DNA of 64,000 bases from positions 13,691,501 to 13,755,500 of the forward strand of contig JASJET010000057.1 in NCBI GenBank assembly GCA_034092305.1, in the 5' to 3' direction. Below, piece by piece: positions 45,700 to 57,745 of this stretch. The number at the start of each line of letters is the position of its first letter. Positions within the stretch are counted from its first letter, which is position 1. The notes beneath the pieces were generated by a model. It was not told where the DNA came from and did no database searches. It saw nothing but the letters and a program-made list of their open reading frames with translations. Source of the stretch: Diaprepes abbreviatus (taxonomy: Eukaryota > Arthropoda > Insecta > Coleoptera > Curculionidae). The translations under genes and the position numbers were made by a program.

Positions 45700-46555
45700 T
45701 GAGTTTAAATTTCATTACTAGTAATACCACAGTACAGAGGGTGACTTAATAGTGTGTCAAAGTTTACTAGCTCCGTGGTTATAAAAGTAAGAAAAAATGT
45801 GTTATATAAAAGTTGTAGAAGAATAATATATCTGTATTCCAAAATTATGTTTGCTTATGCAAAGTGATTTGGAAATGAGAAAAGGAGATTTTTTTTCTAA
45901 ATAGCAAACCCAATAAGATACTTGTGTTTTCCACAAAATTCTTCATACTCTCCAGAAATCAGTTATACATTATTTTGGGCGTTACTACATTAATGAGAAA
46001 AATCAATAAATTTTGAAAAAAACATGGCGTTATAAAATTTTTGATTCTTTCCAACTAACATCAAGGAGAACAAAAATACCTGCAACTATTATAAATAAAG
46101 GTAAAAGAAATTATCCAAATCCATATAATATATAATATTTTGTACAGAGTACGTTTTGCAAACTTGCAAACTTAACAAAATTTGAAGCTTATTTACCATG
46201 TTTTTTTTTAAATGGGATACCCTATATTTATACCTATCTTGCCTTATTTTGACTTGGTTTTTTTTATTGAAAGTTTGTAAAAAATGATATTGTTTTGCCC
46301 AAGGCATGACATGGAGTAACAAAATTTTAATTTTTCGAGAATAAACATTTTCAATAAGTAAAAAAGAATAAAGAAGTGGATATTTTTAATTTTTTAAATG
46401 ATTAAAAAAAATTATTGGAATTTTGAATATATATTTATTTATTACCGCAGTTACTACAAATATTAACACTTAAGCTCATAAGGAGAGTTTACAGAAAAAT
46501 ATTACTATCAAAAAGAATATTTCGGTCAATAATGTCAATTTTTCCTAAAATTTGA
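45700..46555. other. AT-rich DNA, nothing recognisable
   Basis: No feature is supported. The 46089-46322 minus frame has no motif. Confidence 0.45.
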
Positions 46556-47440
46556 ACATTTGCAAAATGAATTACTTCAATAGTCAAAGTATTAAACATC
46601 GTAAGCTGTACCTTTTCCCAGATTTCTGACAGAAGTGTTGGGTTTTTGAGGCCAACTATTCATCAAGCCAAATTTTTACTGCTTCTTAAGAAACTAAGTA
46701 TTGTTTTGAAAGTCTGTGCTGCATTGATCAAAATAAAAGGTAGTCCAAAGAGGCTAAGTCTGGTGAATACGGTAGGCATGGTAGGGCATCCCATTTAGCG
46801 TTTTTCTAATAGTTTTTTTACACCTTTTACAACGTAGGGCCGAGCGTCAGCATGTTAAAAAGTGTATTTTGGTATATATTGGTTGTTTTTCCTTTAACTC
46901 ATGGTTCAATTTTATCAGCTGTTATCGATCTCGATCGCCAGTAATTGTTTCACAAAATTTTAGCAGTTCGTAATACACTCCTTTATCATCCCGCCAAATA
47001 CAGAGTAAAATCTTCTTTTCATGTGTATTACGCGCTAGTGGTGATGTTGAAGGCTAGTCTGGATCTACCCACAATTTTTTACCCTTTGGGTTGTTAAAAT
47101 AGATACACTTTTCACACATGTCACAACTCGATGCAAAAATCCTCTTCTTTTCTATCTGGCGAGCAAAACTGATATTTTTTCTTTCAATATATCTTTCCTT
47201 CAATTCATATGGAACCCATTTTCTTTCTTTCTGGATCTTACCTAATGCATATAGACGTCCACAAATAGTGGGTTGGGAAACTTTTAATGCTGCTGCCAAT
47301 TGTTTTAACGTTTGAATTGAGTCTTCATTTAACAATCGATAACCTGCAGTAGTTGTTTTCTTTAATAAATGAAAAAAGGTTATTAAGCCTCCCAGCAATA
47401 CGTCCTTTCCTGATACAAAGTTCGGCATTTTCGAACCTAT
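46556..47440 (-). pseudogene. Mariner transposase gene (mauritiana/SETMAR-like), decayed, with N-terminal deletion
   Basis: The minus-strand frame starting at ATG 47428 reads MPNFVSGKDVLLGGLITFFH, then LLKKTTTAGYRLL, and jumps to NEDSIQTLKQLAAALKVSQP. The 40-45 residues of the helix-turn-helix and linker normally between (YG...WF.RF...GRP) are missing in frame. It continues ALGKIQKERKWVPYELKER, CEKCIYFNNPKGKKLWVDP, then in broken frames KWDALPCLPYSPDLASLDYL, SMQHRLSKQYLVS and VGLKNPTLLSEIWEKV. The aspartates of YSPDLA.LDY are present. The DNAP box is lost. Clear TIRs were not identified. Confidence 0.78.
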
Positions 47441-47829
47441 AAAGATTTAGTATCAGTAACGCCATTTCTCATTAAAATTGATATTATTAACTGAAAAACT
47501 AAATTATACCAATAATTTTCCTAATTTAAAAAAAAATATTACGAAGAGTTCACGACGGAGTAAAATATCATTTAAGAAAATAGCTGAAAGTTTTTTCTTG
47601 ATCTGTAATTATTACCTACATTATGACAAAGTTTGACCAATGGCGTACCGCATTTTATCCTTATTAACACATATAACTGGACCCCCACCTCGTTGGACAT
47701 TTCTCCTGTCACCTCCTTAAATGATTTTTACTTTACCAGATTTTGAATACGTTCTTCAAATAATCTACTTACGTTTTTACACATTCCTGTAGTTGAAGAT
47801 ATATTATAGAGCTAACCTTTCACAAGTCG

Positions 47830-48150
47830 TCAAATCTATTTTGTTCACATATGGTGAGCTAGGTGGCCATGGAACTGATCCCCCTCTTCCAATCCATTGT
47901 TGATTGGAAGTTTCATTAAAAAATCATTGTAATTGAGTTTATAAAATGGACGTGAGCTCCATAACGAAGAAACCACATCCGTTCCTGAATTTCACGTAGT
48001 ATATGAACAAGTAACTGCGGTAAGTGGTTTTGCAAGGAGTCTAAATACACCTCATCTGTTACTTTCCACTTAAATAAATGTAGTGTTGTAGAAAATGATC
48101 TAACATTTCTCCCCAAACATTTAGGAATAATCTATTGTGTGAATAGGTTC
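47830..48150 (-). pseudogene. Tc1/mariner-superfamily transposase fragment
   Basis: The minus strand reads DEVYLDSLQNHLPQLLVHIL and REIQERMWFLRYGAHVHF (family: Y...L..LP.LL......R..MWF.HDGAPAHF). After frameshifts it continues NNGLEE/QQWIGRGGSVPWPPSSP (family: WIGRGGP..WPPRSPDLTP). The key aspartate of HDGAP is changed. Only the middle of the DDE domain survives. Confidence 0.7.
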
Positions 48151-48539
48151 GTATAAAATTTGGATTGGAATGAACATACAGTCAATAAGATTAAAACGGT
48201 TCATATCCCTAGTAATGCCAAACAAGTATCTTTTGACTTCAAATACTTATTTGCTAGTGTACCACGAGTAGATACAATATAAATTATCGATAACTTCCTA
48301 TGAAAAATATAATTAATTGTGTTAGTTTTTTGAAATTATCACAGCTTTAAATATTTGCATTAATCAAAATTATTTTTAATTTAATGAAAATGTATTTTCA
48401 TCAAAAAAAGGACTTATTATGGCTAGCCCTTTAAATTAACTATTAGCTAAAATTTTCATGAACAATTTAGAAAAAAAAACAATAAAATAACCTCTTTTTG
48501 CAAAATGCCTGTACTGGTATAAATACTTAGGCAGTATTT

Positions 48540-49480
48540 TAGTCTACTTCACAGGAACAGACACACAATTGAATTTGGTGTTGCAATATATAAATATCTT
48601 GTATCAGAATATTAAGTTCACGTCGGAAATCGAAATAAATAACTGCCTAAATTTTCTAGACCATAATGTTATTACAGAGAATAACAACAATAAATTTTCA
48701 AGTTTCCACAACTCCTCGTATATAGCCACAACAATACATAACAAATCCTTACACTCTAACTCTCATAAAGGGGCAACATACTACATCATGATCTACAGAT
48801 TTACTAATATACCTATGAACGCCACAGATTTTAACATAAAACTCAACATAAATAAACAAGTAGTCTTCAACAATTGATACGCCCCAAATTTAATCGACAA
48901 TATTCTCAAAAAAAGAAGAAAAAGCTATGTCATTAAGTTATCACAGAATAAAAAAAAACTGTAAAAAAATTCAAAACCATAAGTTATGCAGGCAATACTT
49001 TCAACAAAATTAAAAATGTGTTAAGAAGATAAAATATTAATATTGCTTTCAAAACGAAACCTGCAAAGAGCAAAAATGTGAAGTTTATAAATTAAATTAT
49101 GGTTCATGCGAAAAAAAGTTACATAAGTCAAACAAGCTCACATATAATATCAGAATTAAAAAACATAGAAGAAATTACTTACACAAAAACATAATTGAGC
49201 GTATGCAACACATCTTTTGTCTCAAAACCACAGTTCTGATAAAAACTTCAAAATACTACATATCAAAAATAAGAACAAAAAGTTGACTTTATTAGAATCA
49301 TTAGAGATTAACAAACTTAGAAATACAGATAACATTTTGAACGTTCAATGCTAGGTGATAATTCCCATTTTCAAATTTATTTAATAATATGAATTGCTCG
49401 GGTTTTCCTTATTGTGGTACAACCATAAAAATCTGAATTAACCTGAAAAATGGCAGTGCTTCGAGACAAATCATGTCTAT
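48540..49480 (+). pseudogene. Penelope-like element remnant (RT C-terminus, GIY-YIG, 3' end)
   Basis: From 48571: LNLVLQYINILYQNIKFTSE, INNCLNFLDHNVI, NSHKGATYYIMIYRFTNIPM and LNINKQVVFNN (family: IKFTME.E..N.LNFLDL...RK.T, H...HK...F..M..R....P). The GIY-YIG part at 49073-49330 is KCEVYKLNYGSCEKSYIS-like in alternating frames, then NKNKKLTLLESLEINKLRNT and DNILNVQ. A terminus ACCTGAAAAATGGCAGTGCT, then TCGAGACAAATCATGTC, follows at 49440. It belongs to a family different from the pair at 56-58.5 kb and the same type as the piece at 60652-60985. Confidence 0.75.
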
Positions 49481-49553
49481 TTAAAATATAATTTAAATAA
49501 AAAAACAAAAAAAAATGAAGATCTAAAACTGTCTTGATTTCTTTTCATATTAT

Positions 49554-49556
<3 letters not shown>

Positions 49557-49611
<55 letters not shown>
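49557..49611. repeat. (TA)n array
   Basis: TA dinucleotide array about 80 bp beyond the Penelope terminus. Confidence 0.97.
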
Positions 49612-49616
<5 letters not shown>

Positions 49617-50368
49617 GCTTATTTACATTATTTTTTGTATGCAATATTGCCTTATCACAAAATAACGTATTATCTGAAAAGCTTCATTGTTCTCTTATTT
49701 TATTTTGTGCTCAATCAGAAAAATATCTTTCTCTCAATCTTCAACATTAAGTTCTTGTAATAACAGAATGTCATATGGGTGCATTTTCTTGGCTACTAAA
49801 ATTCATTGTTCTGTAAGAAATCGTTTATTTATATTATTTTTGTTATAGGACATACATACTGTACAAAATGCTGCTTTAACTTTTTAAATGCCTTTTTATC
49901 AGACTCTCTATTCTGTCTCGATACCCCTCTTTGTAAAATGCTTGTCGCAAATACATAATCTATGTCGCTGCCACACAGCTCTGGAAAAATTCGTTTTAAA
50001 GTAATTTAAAAAAAATTGGAAGTAGATTTTTTCAATTAAAAGAAGAATAACATGATAAATTAGACAACTTTTTCATTTTTCGCAAAGCTTACTAGGAAAA
50101 CTAAAAATATTACGCTTTTTTAAAAAGCTTTAAATAGAAATTAAAAATACCCCCACCTTGGTCAAAATAGATATAGGAATAATTTAACAAAAATGAATGT
50201 TAATCTAATATATTTATAAACTAGATAAATACGTAGTGTCCAATTTGAAAAAACATTGTAGACGAGTTTTGAATTTTGTGAATAGTATATCACGGGAATT
50301 CCCCTGTTTATGTTTTATTTTTATGTTTTATTTTTTTTCTTTCTAGGAACAATTAGTGCCTAAATAAT
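49612..50368. other. AT-rich DNA; possible 5' region of the next LINE
   Basis: No feature is supported. The 5' untranslated region of the LINE at 50369-52306 may begin here, but its start cannot be fixed. Confidence 0.4.
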
Positions 50369-50646
50369 AACAATTTTATTGGATATGCTTGCTCCAGACT
50401 TAACGATTCTAAAAATTATTGTTGCATAGCATGCCTCGGTATTTTTCACCCTAGCTGTGTCGCAAAAAAGTCGGGTTTTAGTATTGTTGATGGCTACAAA
50501 ATTCTTTGTTCGCAACGGTGTACCAAAAAAAATTAAGGCTGACGCAGACAGGGCAACTGATACATTGTCGGATGAGTCCAGAGCAAGCATCGATACAGAT
50601 CAGATAGCGAAACTTTTCGTTGAATGACAAAATTTGAAGAATAAAC

Positions 50647-52058
50647 TTGAAATCAAAGACATCGAATTTAATGAGGAAAAACAGAAATATTGGTAGTTCG
50701 ATGATGTGTGAAAAAATGGATGAGCTCGAAGAAAATAAAAGTGCTAGACCCAACGAAATTTTACCAGTTTTCATAAAAAATTTTAGTCCAACTTTAGCGT
50801 TACCGCTTAGTTATTTTTATCGGCTCTCATTGAATTCGGGCCAGTTTCTTAGCATATGGAAAACCGCCTATCTCACAGCAATTTATAAGGGTGGTGATAG
50901 AAAAGATATTGGTAACTATCGCCCAATATTTGGTTTTGACTGGATGGGCAATGTGCTTGAATCCATAATCGTTGATCAATTATTGTTAAATTTCCATAGA
51001 ATTTTATCAGAACATCAACCTGGCTCTCTGCCAACTACAGCTGTTGACTCGGGCGTTCAAGTGAACTCAATTTACGTAGATTTTAAAAAAGCATTCGACA
51101 GAGTAAGTCACTCTGTACTGCTCAACAAACTATACTCACTTGGTGTTACAGACCATCTACTATCGTGGATTTCTAGTTATCTCACCAATCGAACACAAGT
51201 AATTAAATTTAATAATACTTTATCTAGACTGATAAATGTAACATCCGGTATAACTCAAGAGTCGCACCTGGGACCTATCTTCCCTCTCATCTCTATAAAT
51301 GATCTTAGCAGTATATTTGAACATTGCCAATTTTTCATCTACGGTGACGACTTTAAGGTATTTAAAAGAGTTAACAATACCGATGGCTGCCTACTTCTAC
51401 AATCTGAAATTAACAAATTAATGGAATGGTGTGAGGCTAACCAGATGCAATTCAACAACACAGTATATAAGATAATTCCATTTTCTAAGAAGAAATCTCC
51501 AGTTTTACATCGATGACCTAGGCATTATTTTTGACACCGAGTTACGATTTAATGACCACATTAATTATAGCAAGCAAAGTCCTACAAAATGGCAGGATTT
51601 ATAATGAAACGCTGCACAGATTTTTCAAGTATCGAAGTCTATGTTATTCACTTTTGTGTAGCCACCTGGAATATTGCTGCGTTGTTTGGAACCTTTGTTA
51701 CATAACGCCTGTTAAACGGATTGAATCCATACAGTTTGTGAATTTTATGCTCTATAAACTCGGCGTCGACAGAAATCTTGTTTTCCATTCTCAGAGATTA
51801 CAACTAATAGGTATGGAAAGCCTCGAAATGCGTAGAACTTATTTAACTATTCTTTTTGGATTTAATATAATTGAGAATAGCATTGATTGTTCTGGCCTTC
51901 TTGAACTGGTTAAGTTCCGCGTTCCTTCAAGCGACACTCGCCTCTTCCAAATGTTCTCGGTTAAGAGAAGCCGGACTGATGTTGGTAGAAATAATATAAT
52001 GAACCGTATTATGCAACATTTCAATACATATATTCCCCCTAATTTCGATCTTGAATGA
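50647..52058 (+). pseudogene. LINE reverse transcriptase (deleted, YGDD instead of FADD)
   Basis: The frame 50647-51516 holds IWKTAYLTAIYKGGDRKDIG (residues 70-89), NYRPI, SIYVDFKKAFDRVSH (142-155), LLNKLYSLGVTDHLLSWISS, RTQVIKFNN, GITQESHLGPIFPL (family: GVPQGSHLGPLLF) and the catalytic box IYGDDFKVF (231-239), where non-LTR elements have FADD. About 40 residues around the GFxxGRS motif are missing between QPGSLPT and DSGVQ. After a frameshift at 51516-51531 the C-terminal part runs to 52058: SHLEYCCVVWN, KRIESIQ, YKLGVDRN and FRVPSSDTRLFQMFSV. The copy is inactive. Confidence 0.82.
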
Positions 52059-52269
52059 TCCCTGCCTACGTTTAAAAAGAAGTATATTACTACGTAACTT
52101 TTTTTTTTGTTTTGTTTTATGTATAGTCATTTTTTCTTCTTTCTGAATGTGTATTCTTTGTTAAAGGTTTGTATTACCGTTTAGCATTATATAAATTATT
52201 TTATTTTATTTATGTAACATACAATAAGGAATGTACTATTTGGATTTTCTAGGTGATGTACTGTTTGAG

Positions 52270-52270
52270 A

Positions 52271-52301
<31 letters not shown>

Positions 52302-52305
52302 AAAA
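52270..52305 (+). repeat. (TAAA)n tail of the LINE
   Basis: Tandem ATAA units directly following GTACTGTTTGAG at the 3' end of the LINE. Confidence 0.9.
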
Positions 52306-52306
52306 C

Positions 52307-52839
52307 ACATTGTACAAAATATTACTTATTTTATAGATAATTTTCGAATATAGATATATTAATATTCTACAATTTTGATAAAATATTATAATTTATATTC
52401 ACTTTGTTATATTGCTTTGGTATTTAATTGTAATTTATTAGAGCTCAGTATTGGGCTCTAAAGATAAAAAACTTATATTTCTGTTAAATTCCAACAATAA
52501 ATAAGCAACTTCCCACGTATATTGTGTCTATAGCTCATATTACAGTCAGACTAATAGAATCAAATGCTAATTGAAAACATATTTTCTGTCTGTCGTCTTG
52601 CCAATTTGAGACATTGATAGAGATAGGCCGCAAAAAGATAATAAGAATTTTGTACAGAGTGTTTAAATAATATTCAACACACTGTAATTTCACAGCAGGT
52701 GAAAAATACACCAGAAAAAATGCCATACTGAAAATTTACATTGATGGAGTAGACGATTGTTAATATTTCAGTTATTTCAGAACATTTTATTTAAAAAAAA
52801 AAAGGTTAAATGAGTTATCTCAAAACCCTTTTCATAATA
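52307..52839. other. AT-rich DNA, nothing recognisable
   Basis: No feature is supported. Confidence 0.45.
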
Positions 52840-53980
52840 GGCGGTTCGAAAAGTCCCGAGACTGGCGCATAGATGGCGACTATAATAACATATCCACTCC
52901 ATTTTTATTTGGAACCTACCTGAACCAATCTCTAAATTTGTCAAAATTCGATAATATTTCGACCATTAGTCATCGAGATGTTAAAGTTTTAGTGACGAAC
53001 CATTTGATATTTCCAAAAAACTGAAAAAAGAAAAACTAGTTTCGTACATTGATAAAACAGTTTTTGCTACTTTGCTTAATTGCCGTACTGATATAAATGA
53101 TATTGAACGCTTAGGGCGCCCATGAGAAAACATAAAAAAAATCCACAAAATCGTTTCGAACAAGTGTAAAGTGAAAATACCTGAGACAGCTAACATCATA
53201 GAAATATCAATAGGCCGTGTATATAATATTTTGCAGGAGTATTTGGGTATGCGATAGCTCTGTTGGAAGTGGGTACCGGATTTGCTCACAGTTAACAAAA
53301 AACAACAACGTGATCATGATTCAGAGCGGTATTTAGAGCTGTTTAAGCGAAATAAAAAGGATTTTTCCGTGCGTTATGTGACAACCAATAGAACATCGAT
53401 CCACCACTATACTCCGAAGTCAAATCAGCTGACTGGACAGCGAAGAATAAAAGCAGAAAAAAGCGATTAAAAACGTAACAGTCGGCTGGCACTGTTATCG
53501 GGTGCGTATTTTTGGATGCGCTTGGTATAATGTTCATTGACTATCTTTAAAACAAAAAAAAAACATCAATAGTGAACAATAAATGACATTATTGGTGCTT
53601 TTGGAGGAAAAAATTGTGAAAAAACTACCCCAACGAAAAAGAAAAAAAAGTACTCTTTCACCAAGGCAAGGCACTGTGTTACAAGTCGATTGCAACGATG
53701 GTAAAATCACATGATTTGCACTTCTAATTGTTCTGCATATACCGTATTCTCCAGGATTGGCCCCCAGCGACTAAAACCTGTTCACAAACTTCAAAAATAT
53801 GCTCGCTGAAACGAGATATGATCCCGAAGCTGAAGCGTATTTTGAAGCGTTGACCAAATCATAGAAATGTTAGAACGTCGCTGGAATTATCGTATTACTC
53901 TAGAAGGAGACTATGTTGATAAAGTCGAATTTTGACAAAAAATTGTGTTTTTACATGTTAGTCAACACTTTTCAAAACAC
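52840..53980 (+). mobile_element. Mariner element, decayed, with TIRs
   Basis: The left end GGCGGTTCGAAAAGTCCCGA (52840, after TA) pairs with the right end, read in reverse, TGTTTTGAAAAGTGTTGACT (about 53980). Transposase pieces in order are RPWENIKKIHKIVSNKCKVK, IGRVYNILQEYLGMR, WVPDLLTVNKKQQRDHDSER, DFSVRYVTTNRTSIHHYTPK, SNQLTGQ, a decayed KVVLFHQGKALCYKSI (family: FHQDNAPAHKS, aspartate lost) and WNYRITLEGDYVDKVEF at the C-terminus. Multiple stops and shifts. The size of about 1.14 kb is near full length. Confidence 0.82.
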
Positions 53981-54246
53981 ATGAACATGTGTAAAATTTA
54001 TGAAAACATACTTAATATAGTTAATATATTTACAAATAAACAGAGTGTGTTTAAAAAGTATTTACCGCCATCACAAATTTCTTAAACTAAAAAATATGTT
54101 ATTGCATATTGAGATTCGTCTTAGCCCTCCTTCACACTTTACCGAGGCTTAGCACTAGTCCAAAAAATTTGAAGCGTGTTTAAGTACCAATAGATCAACA
54201 ACAATAGAAGACAGTGATAAATATCGTCAATAGCTACAAAATAATA

Positions 54247-55316
54247 TTGTCTCTCCGTTAAAATGGCTGGTATTGCAGTATGTTGTGTATTTTAGTCCAC
54301 TGATTAAAAGTCTCATTGGGCACGAAATCCAAAAATGCTAGGTTTTTCGGATATCCGATTCGGATATCGTCACTTAAAATAAAGGTATACGCTCCCCCGT
54401 AAATTGAAAATAATAATTAGGTCAACATTTTATCTATGAAGTATCAACAAGTCTTACTAGGATATGCTAAGGTTTTTGAAGTTGGTAATTCCGAATTTAA
54501 AGTTAATTAACCTCCATCATGTCAGAATCAAGATAATTTGAAGGTCAAATTAAGAGAATCTGTGGAAAAAATGTGAAAAAATTACATAAAAATTTTTTGA
54601 GTCTCTTAATCCAATTATGTCATTTTCTTGATCCTCTAAGGTCACCTAGAAGTAATTTTAAGGTAATTTCAGGGTCATTTCAAGGTCAAAGTGGAAAAAC
54701 CCTAGAAGAAATCTGAAAAAGTTCGTATAAAGGTTTCCGGGCTCGCTAAGAAAAAACTTTTCAATCCCAATCACTTCTACTTCAAGGTTTCCAGATTATT
54801 GAATATAAATTTTGGGCTTGCTTGGTCTCACCCCGTTCCTTAATAAACCATTCATTAGAGAACTGGGCAGAACAGGCCGGATCTTTAGAAACCCCGAAGA
54901 GGACGGGTCTAGGCTTGCATTCTTGTTAAGGGTTTAAATGTGATTTTGATACCATTCTGATGTAACGGGAACTTAGCGGAGATTAGGGTTAAAATGACCT
55001 GAAATTACTTTTACGTGGCTTTGTAGAATCAAGCAAATGATATCTTCCGATTCAGCGACTCAAAAAACATTCATGTAAGTTTTTCAAGATTTTTTTAACG
55101 ATTCTTTTTCATTTGACCTTCAAATGCCCTTGATCATAACATGATGGGGGCTAATCGACCTTGGATTAGGAATCAATGACCCCAAAAACCCTAATACACC
55201 CAAGTAATGTTCACTGATAGTTCATAGTTAAAATATCGCGCGCCCATTAATACTTTTAATCAGGGGACCAAAATACACAACGTACTGCAATACCAGCCAT
55301 TTTAACGGAAATCGGA
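54247..55316. mobile_element. Foldback element (about 1.07 kb, long inverted arms)
   Basis: The left part from TCCGTTAAAATGGCTGGTAT (54247) aligns with the reverse complement of the right part ending at 55316. Blocks shared along the arms are GCAGTA.GTTGTGTATTTT, CTGATTAAAAGT, CCATCATGT.A.ATCAAG, TTTGAAGGTCAAAT and AAGTAATTT...GGTCATTT. The arms cover about 470 bp each. It contains repeated GGTCA-type words and no protein. Confidence 0.75.
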
Positions 55317-56173
55317 TTTCTATAAGCTCTGAGAGGAGTCTTTATGTAATAAACATGTTTATGCTGGCGAAAACCCGTATGTAATAAAGGTTGTGCGTAA
55401 TCAACATAAATTTAAAATAAACCTATTGGCGGGGATCATTCACAGATTTATTATTAGTCCTATCATCTTACCACCTCGTTTAAAAGAGTTGAATTATTTA
55501 AAACACCTAATAAATTTACTAGATCCATTGGATAATCTTCCAAATAATCGTTTGTACAAATACAAAATTCGATAAACACTTTATGCTTAAATGTAGACAT
55601 GCTGGAAAAAATGCAGTTCGACTTTCTAAGTTGAACTAATCTTTGTGTAAATGGAAACGAAGTAAATTTTGAATAACTTAGAATTAAATTTGTTAATAAC
55701 TTTGTGTTATTTTTATTGTTTTTTGCCACTTCACTTTACATTATTATCATTGCTAGCTCGTTGCTTCATAAATTTTTATAGTTATTTGCCCGTAGATGAA
55801 GTGGTGCTAGTGTCGCCCTCTGTAGTGTACATGAAACCTAAAATTAGATCTCGATTTTTAGCTCCTTGAAAACCCCACAGTACTACATTTAGCTAGTTAT
55901 TATTAAGATAAACACTTAGAAAAGAGTTTTAAAAAATTATGAAGTTGACATTCTGTATTTCAAAAACTTTGAACTAAGATAAATTGCGCTAGTTCGTCAT
56001 ATTTTAGACTCTGGAATATTCGCTAGCGCTTTTCACAGCCTTTTTAGAGGCACTCTGTAGTTGTAGTGTACTCTTCACACAGTAAATTGTGTTTAAAAAA
56101 AGGACTAAACTATTTAAAAGACTAGTTGTTATAAGGAACGCAAGTTTTTACGGCTTTGGTCAAGTTGAAAATC
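55317..56173. other. AT-rich DNA, nothing recognisable
   Basis: Short open frames (55393-55575, 55463-55729, 55669-55869) carry no recognisable motif. Confidence 0.45.
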
Positions 56174-57745
56174 ATGGTTCTTGGGTTTAGACTGTGTCAA
56201 ATTAGAATTGTTATCCGACGTTTCGCCTATGATTGAATGAGGCATCTTCAGGAATCTTTATTCCATCAGATTAGAACAGTGAATGACTATCGAGGAGCAA
56301 CAGTCTGATATTTATACCTGACTGGTGCTCAGGGAACCATGATTCAGCGATACAATCGATTTCCACGTGTTATGTAGACTATAACCTGCATCTCTATTAA
56401 TATTATTTGGATATCTACAAATTTCGATAGATTCTCTAATTTTACGTTAAAATAAACCAGACACTGATGCTAACACCTTAGTTTCTTTTACATTAAAAAT
56501 GCGACCTGAGCAATGCTGATGTTCCTGAAGCCTAGTAGATATAGCCTACATACACTTTACCACAAGAGAAAGGTATTTTATAAACGCCTTCTGTTTGAAA
56601 TGGAATTACGTCCTTTGAAGACTTCAAACATTATCCAACTTTCTTATATGTGTTGAAAATTGTCTGAATGTTTGATTTTCGGAGCAATCTGGCAATCTTG
56701 TGTTCCATGCATGTAAAGCAAGACAACACAGTCCACAAGACGTACATGACATCTTGTTGAGGAGTTGGGTTTTTATATTTATTAATAGAAGGTCTTATAT
56801 CTTTAATTTTTCAGTTTTTGATTTCAGTGATTTTTCGTCATATATTGAAAGTGCTCTATGTACCAAAAAGTTTATGACGGATTGTTTTTGAGAAGGATAA
56901 TGGTGTGCGTTGCATTGAGATATCGATTTGTATATGTTGGTTTTCTGTACACAGAATGTCCTAATTTCCCATTTTCTTTTTTTTGTATCCGTATATCAAG
57001 AAAGGGAAGGGCACCATTAGATTCAGTTTCCATAGTGAATTTTATGCTAGAGTATTGTTGATTTAGATGATCCAAGAAATTATGGAGTTTATCTGCTCCA
57101 TGCGTCCAAACTACGAACTTATCATCTACATATATGCACCAAAATTTAGGTTTTAGAGGAGCAGAAGACTAGGCGTTTTCTTCGAAAGCTTCCATGAAGT
57201 TGTTAGCTACCACAGGTGATAATGGAGATCCCATAGCCGCTCCCGAAGTCTGCTCGTAGAAAGTTCCTTGATGGAGTCCATGTTGCTATTTCGTAATATG
57301 TCCAATATTATGGAAACTGCATCATGTATAGGAATATTTGTATATGGGGATTCTACATCAAAACTGACCAATATGTCACCGGGCTCTAATTGGATTATTT
57401 TTAATCTTTGAAGAAAGTGTCCAGAGTTTTTAACAAAGGATTCGGTTTTTCCTGTAAAAGGATGTAAAAGTCTGGCCACATATTTACTTATTTTGTAGGT
57501 TCGTGAGTCTATTGCGCTGACGATTGGACGTAGAGGTACATTTTCTTTATGTATTTCAGTCAGTCCGTAGAGGCATGGAATCCTAGCGCTGCTTGATTTG
57601 AAGGCTTTTTTCTTCTGGAGTGAGGCTGGAGGCGTTAATTACAAATGTGTAATTCCTTTCAATTTTGTTTGTTGGATCTGTCCGAATGACTTTGTAAGTA
57701 TTGTCATCAAGAGCTGGTTTATCTCTTCAGTTTCTGAGAGGCAAC
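56174..57745 (-). pseudogene. Penelope-like element, minus-strand copy (most complete in the window)
   Basis: Read from 57745 leftward: DDNTYKVIRTDPTNKIERNY, then RLYG-type fingers (LYGLTEIHKENVPLRPIVSA), then RTYKISKYVARLLHPFTG, FVKNSGHFLQ, ILVSFDVESPYTNIPIHDA (57370-57320), a frameshift, QTSGAAMGSPLSPVVANNFM, IYVDDKFVVWTHGADKLHNF (intact YVDD at 57130) and SIKFTMETESNGALPFLDI. Then, with shifts, come the linker and GIY-YIG region (GVYKIPFSCGKVYVGY at about 56570) and a terminus with GCGAAACGTCGGATAACAAT at 56240-56195. The catalytic YVDD is kept, but at least three frameshifts or deletions block expression. Confidence 0.85.

Larger units (their letters stand above)
50369..52306 (+). mobile_element. 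Jockey/CR1-type LINE with large internal deletion, ending in an (AATA)n tail
   Basis: ORF1 remains begin with a zinc-finger-like segment (50380-50535: CCIACLGIFHPSC, then VDGYKILCSQRC), followed by a coiled-coil-like stretch. At about 50690 the sequence passes directly into the reverse transcriptase, so the endonuclease is deleted. The 3' untranslated region ends in eight or so TAAA units at 52270-52305, a typical LINE tail. Confidence 0.8.

Noticed and set aside
52265..52310. (TAAA)n as an independent microsatellite
   Set aside because: It sits exactly at the 3' end of the LINE and is better read as the LINE tail.
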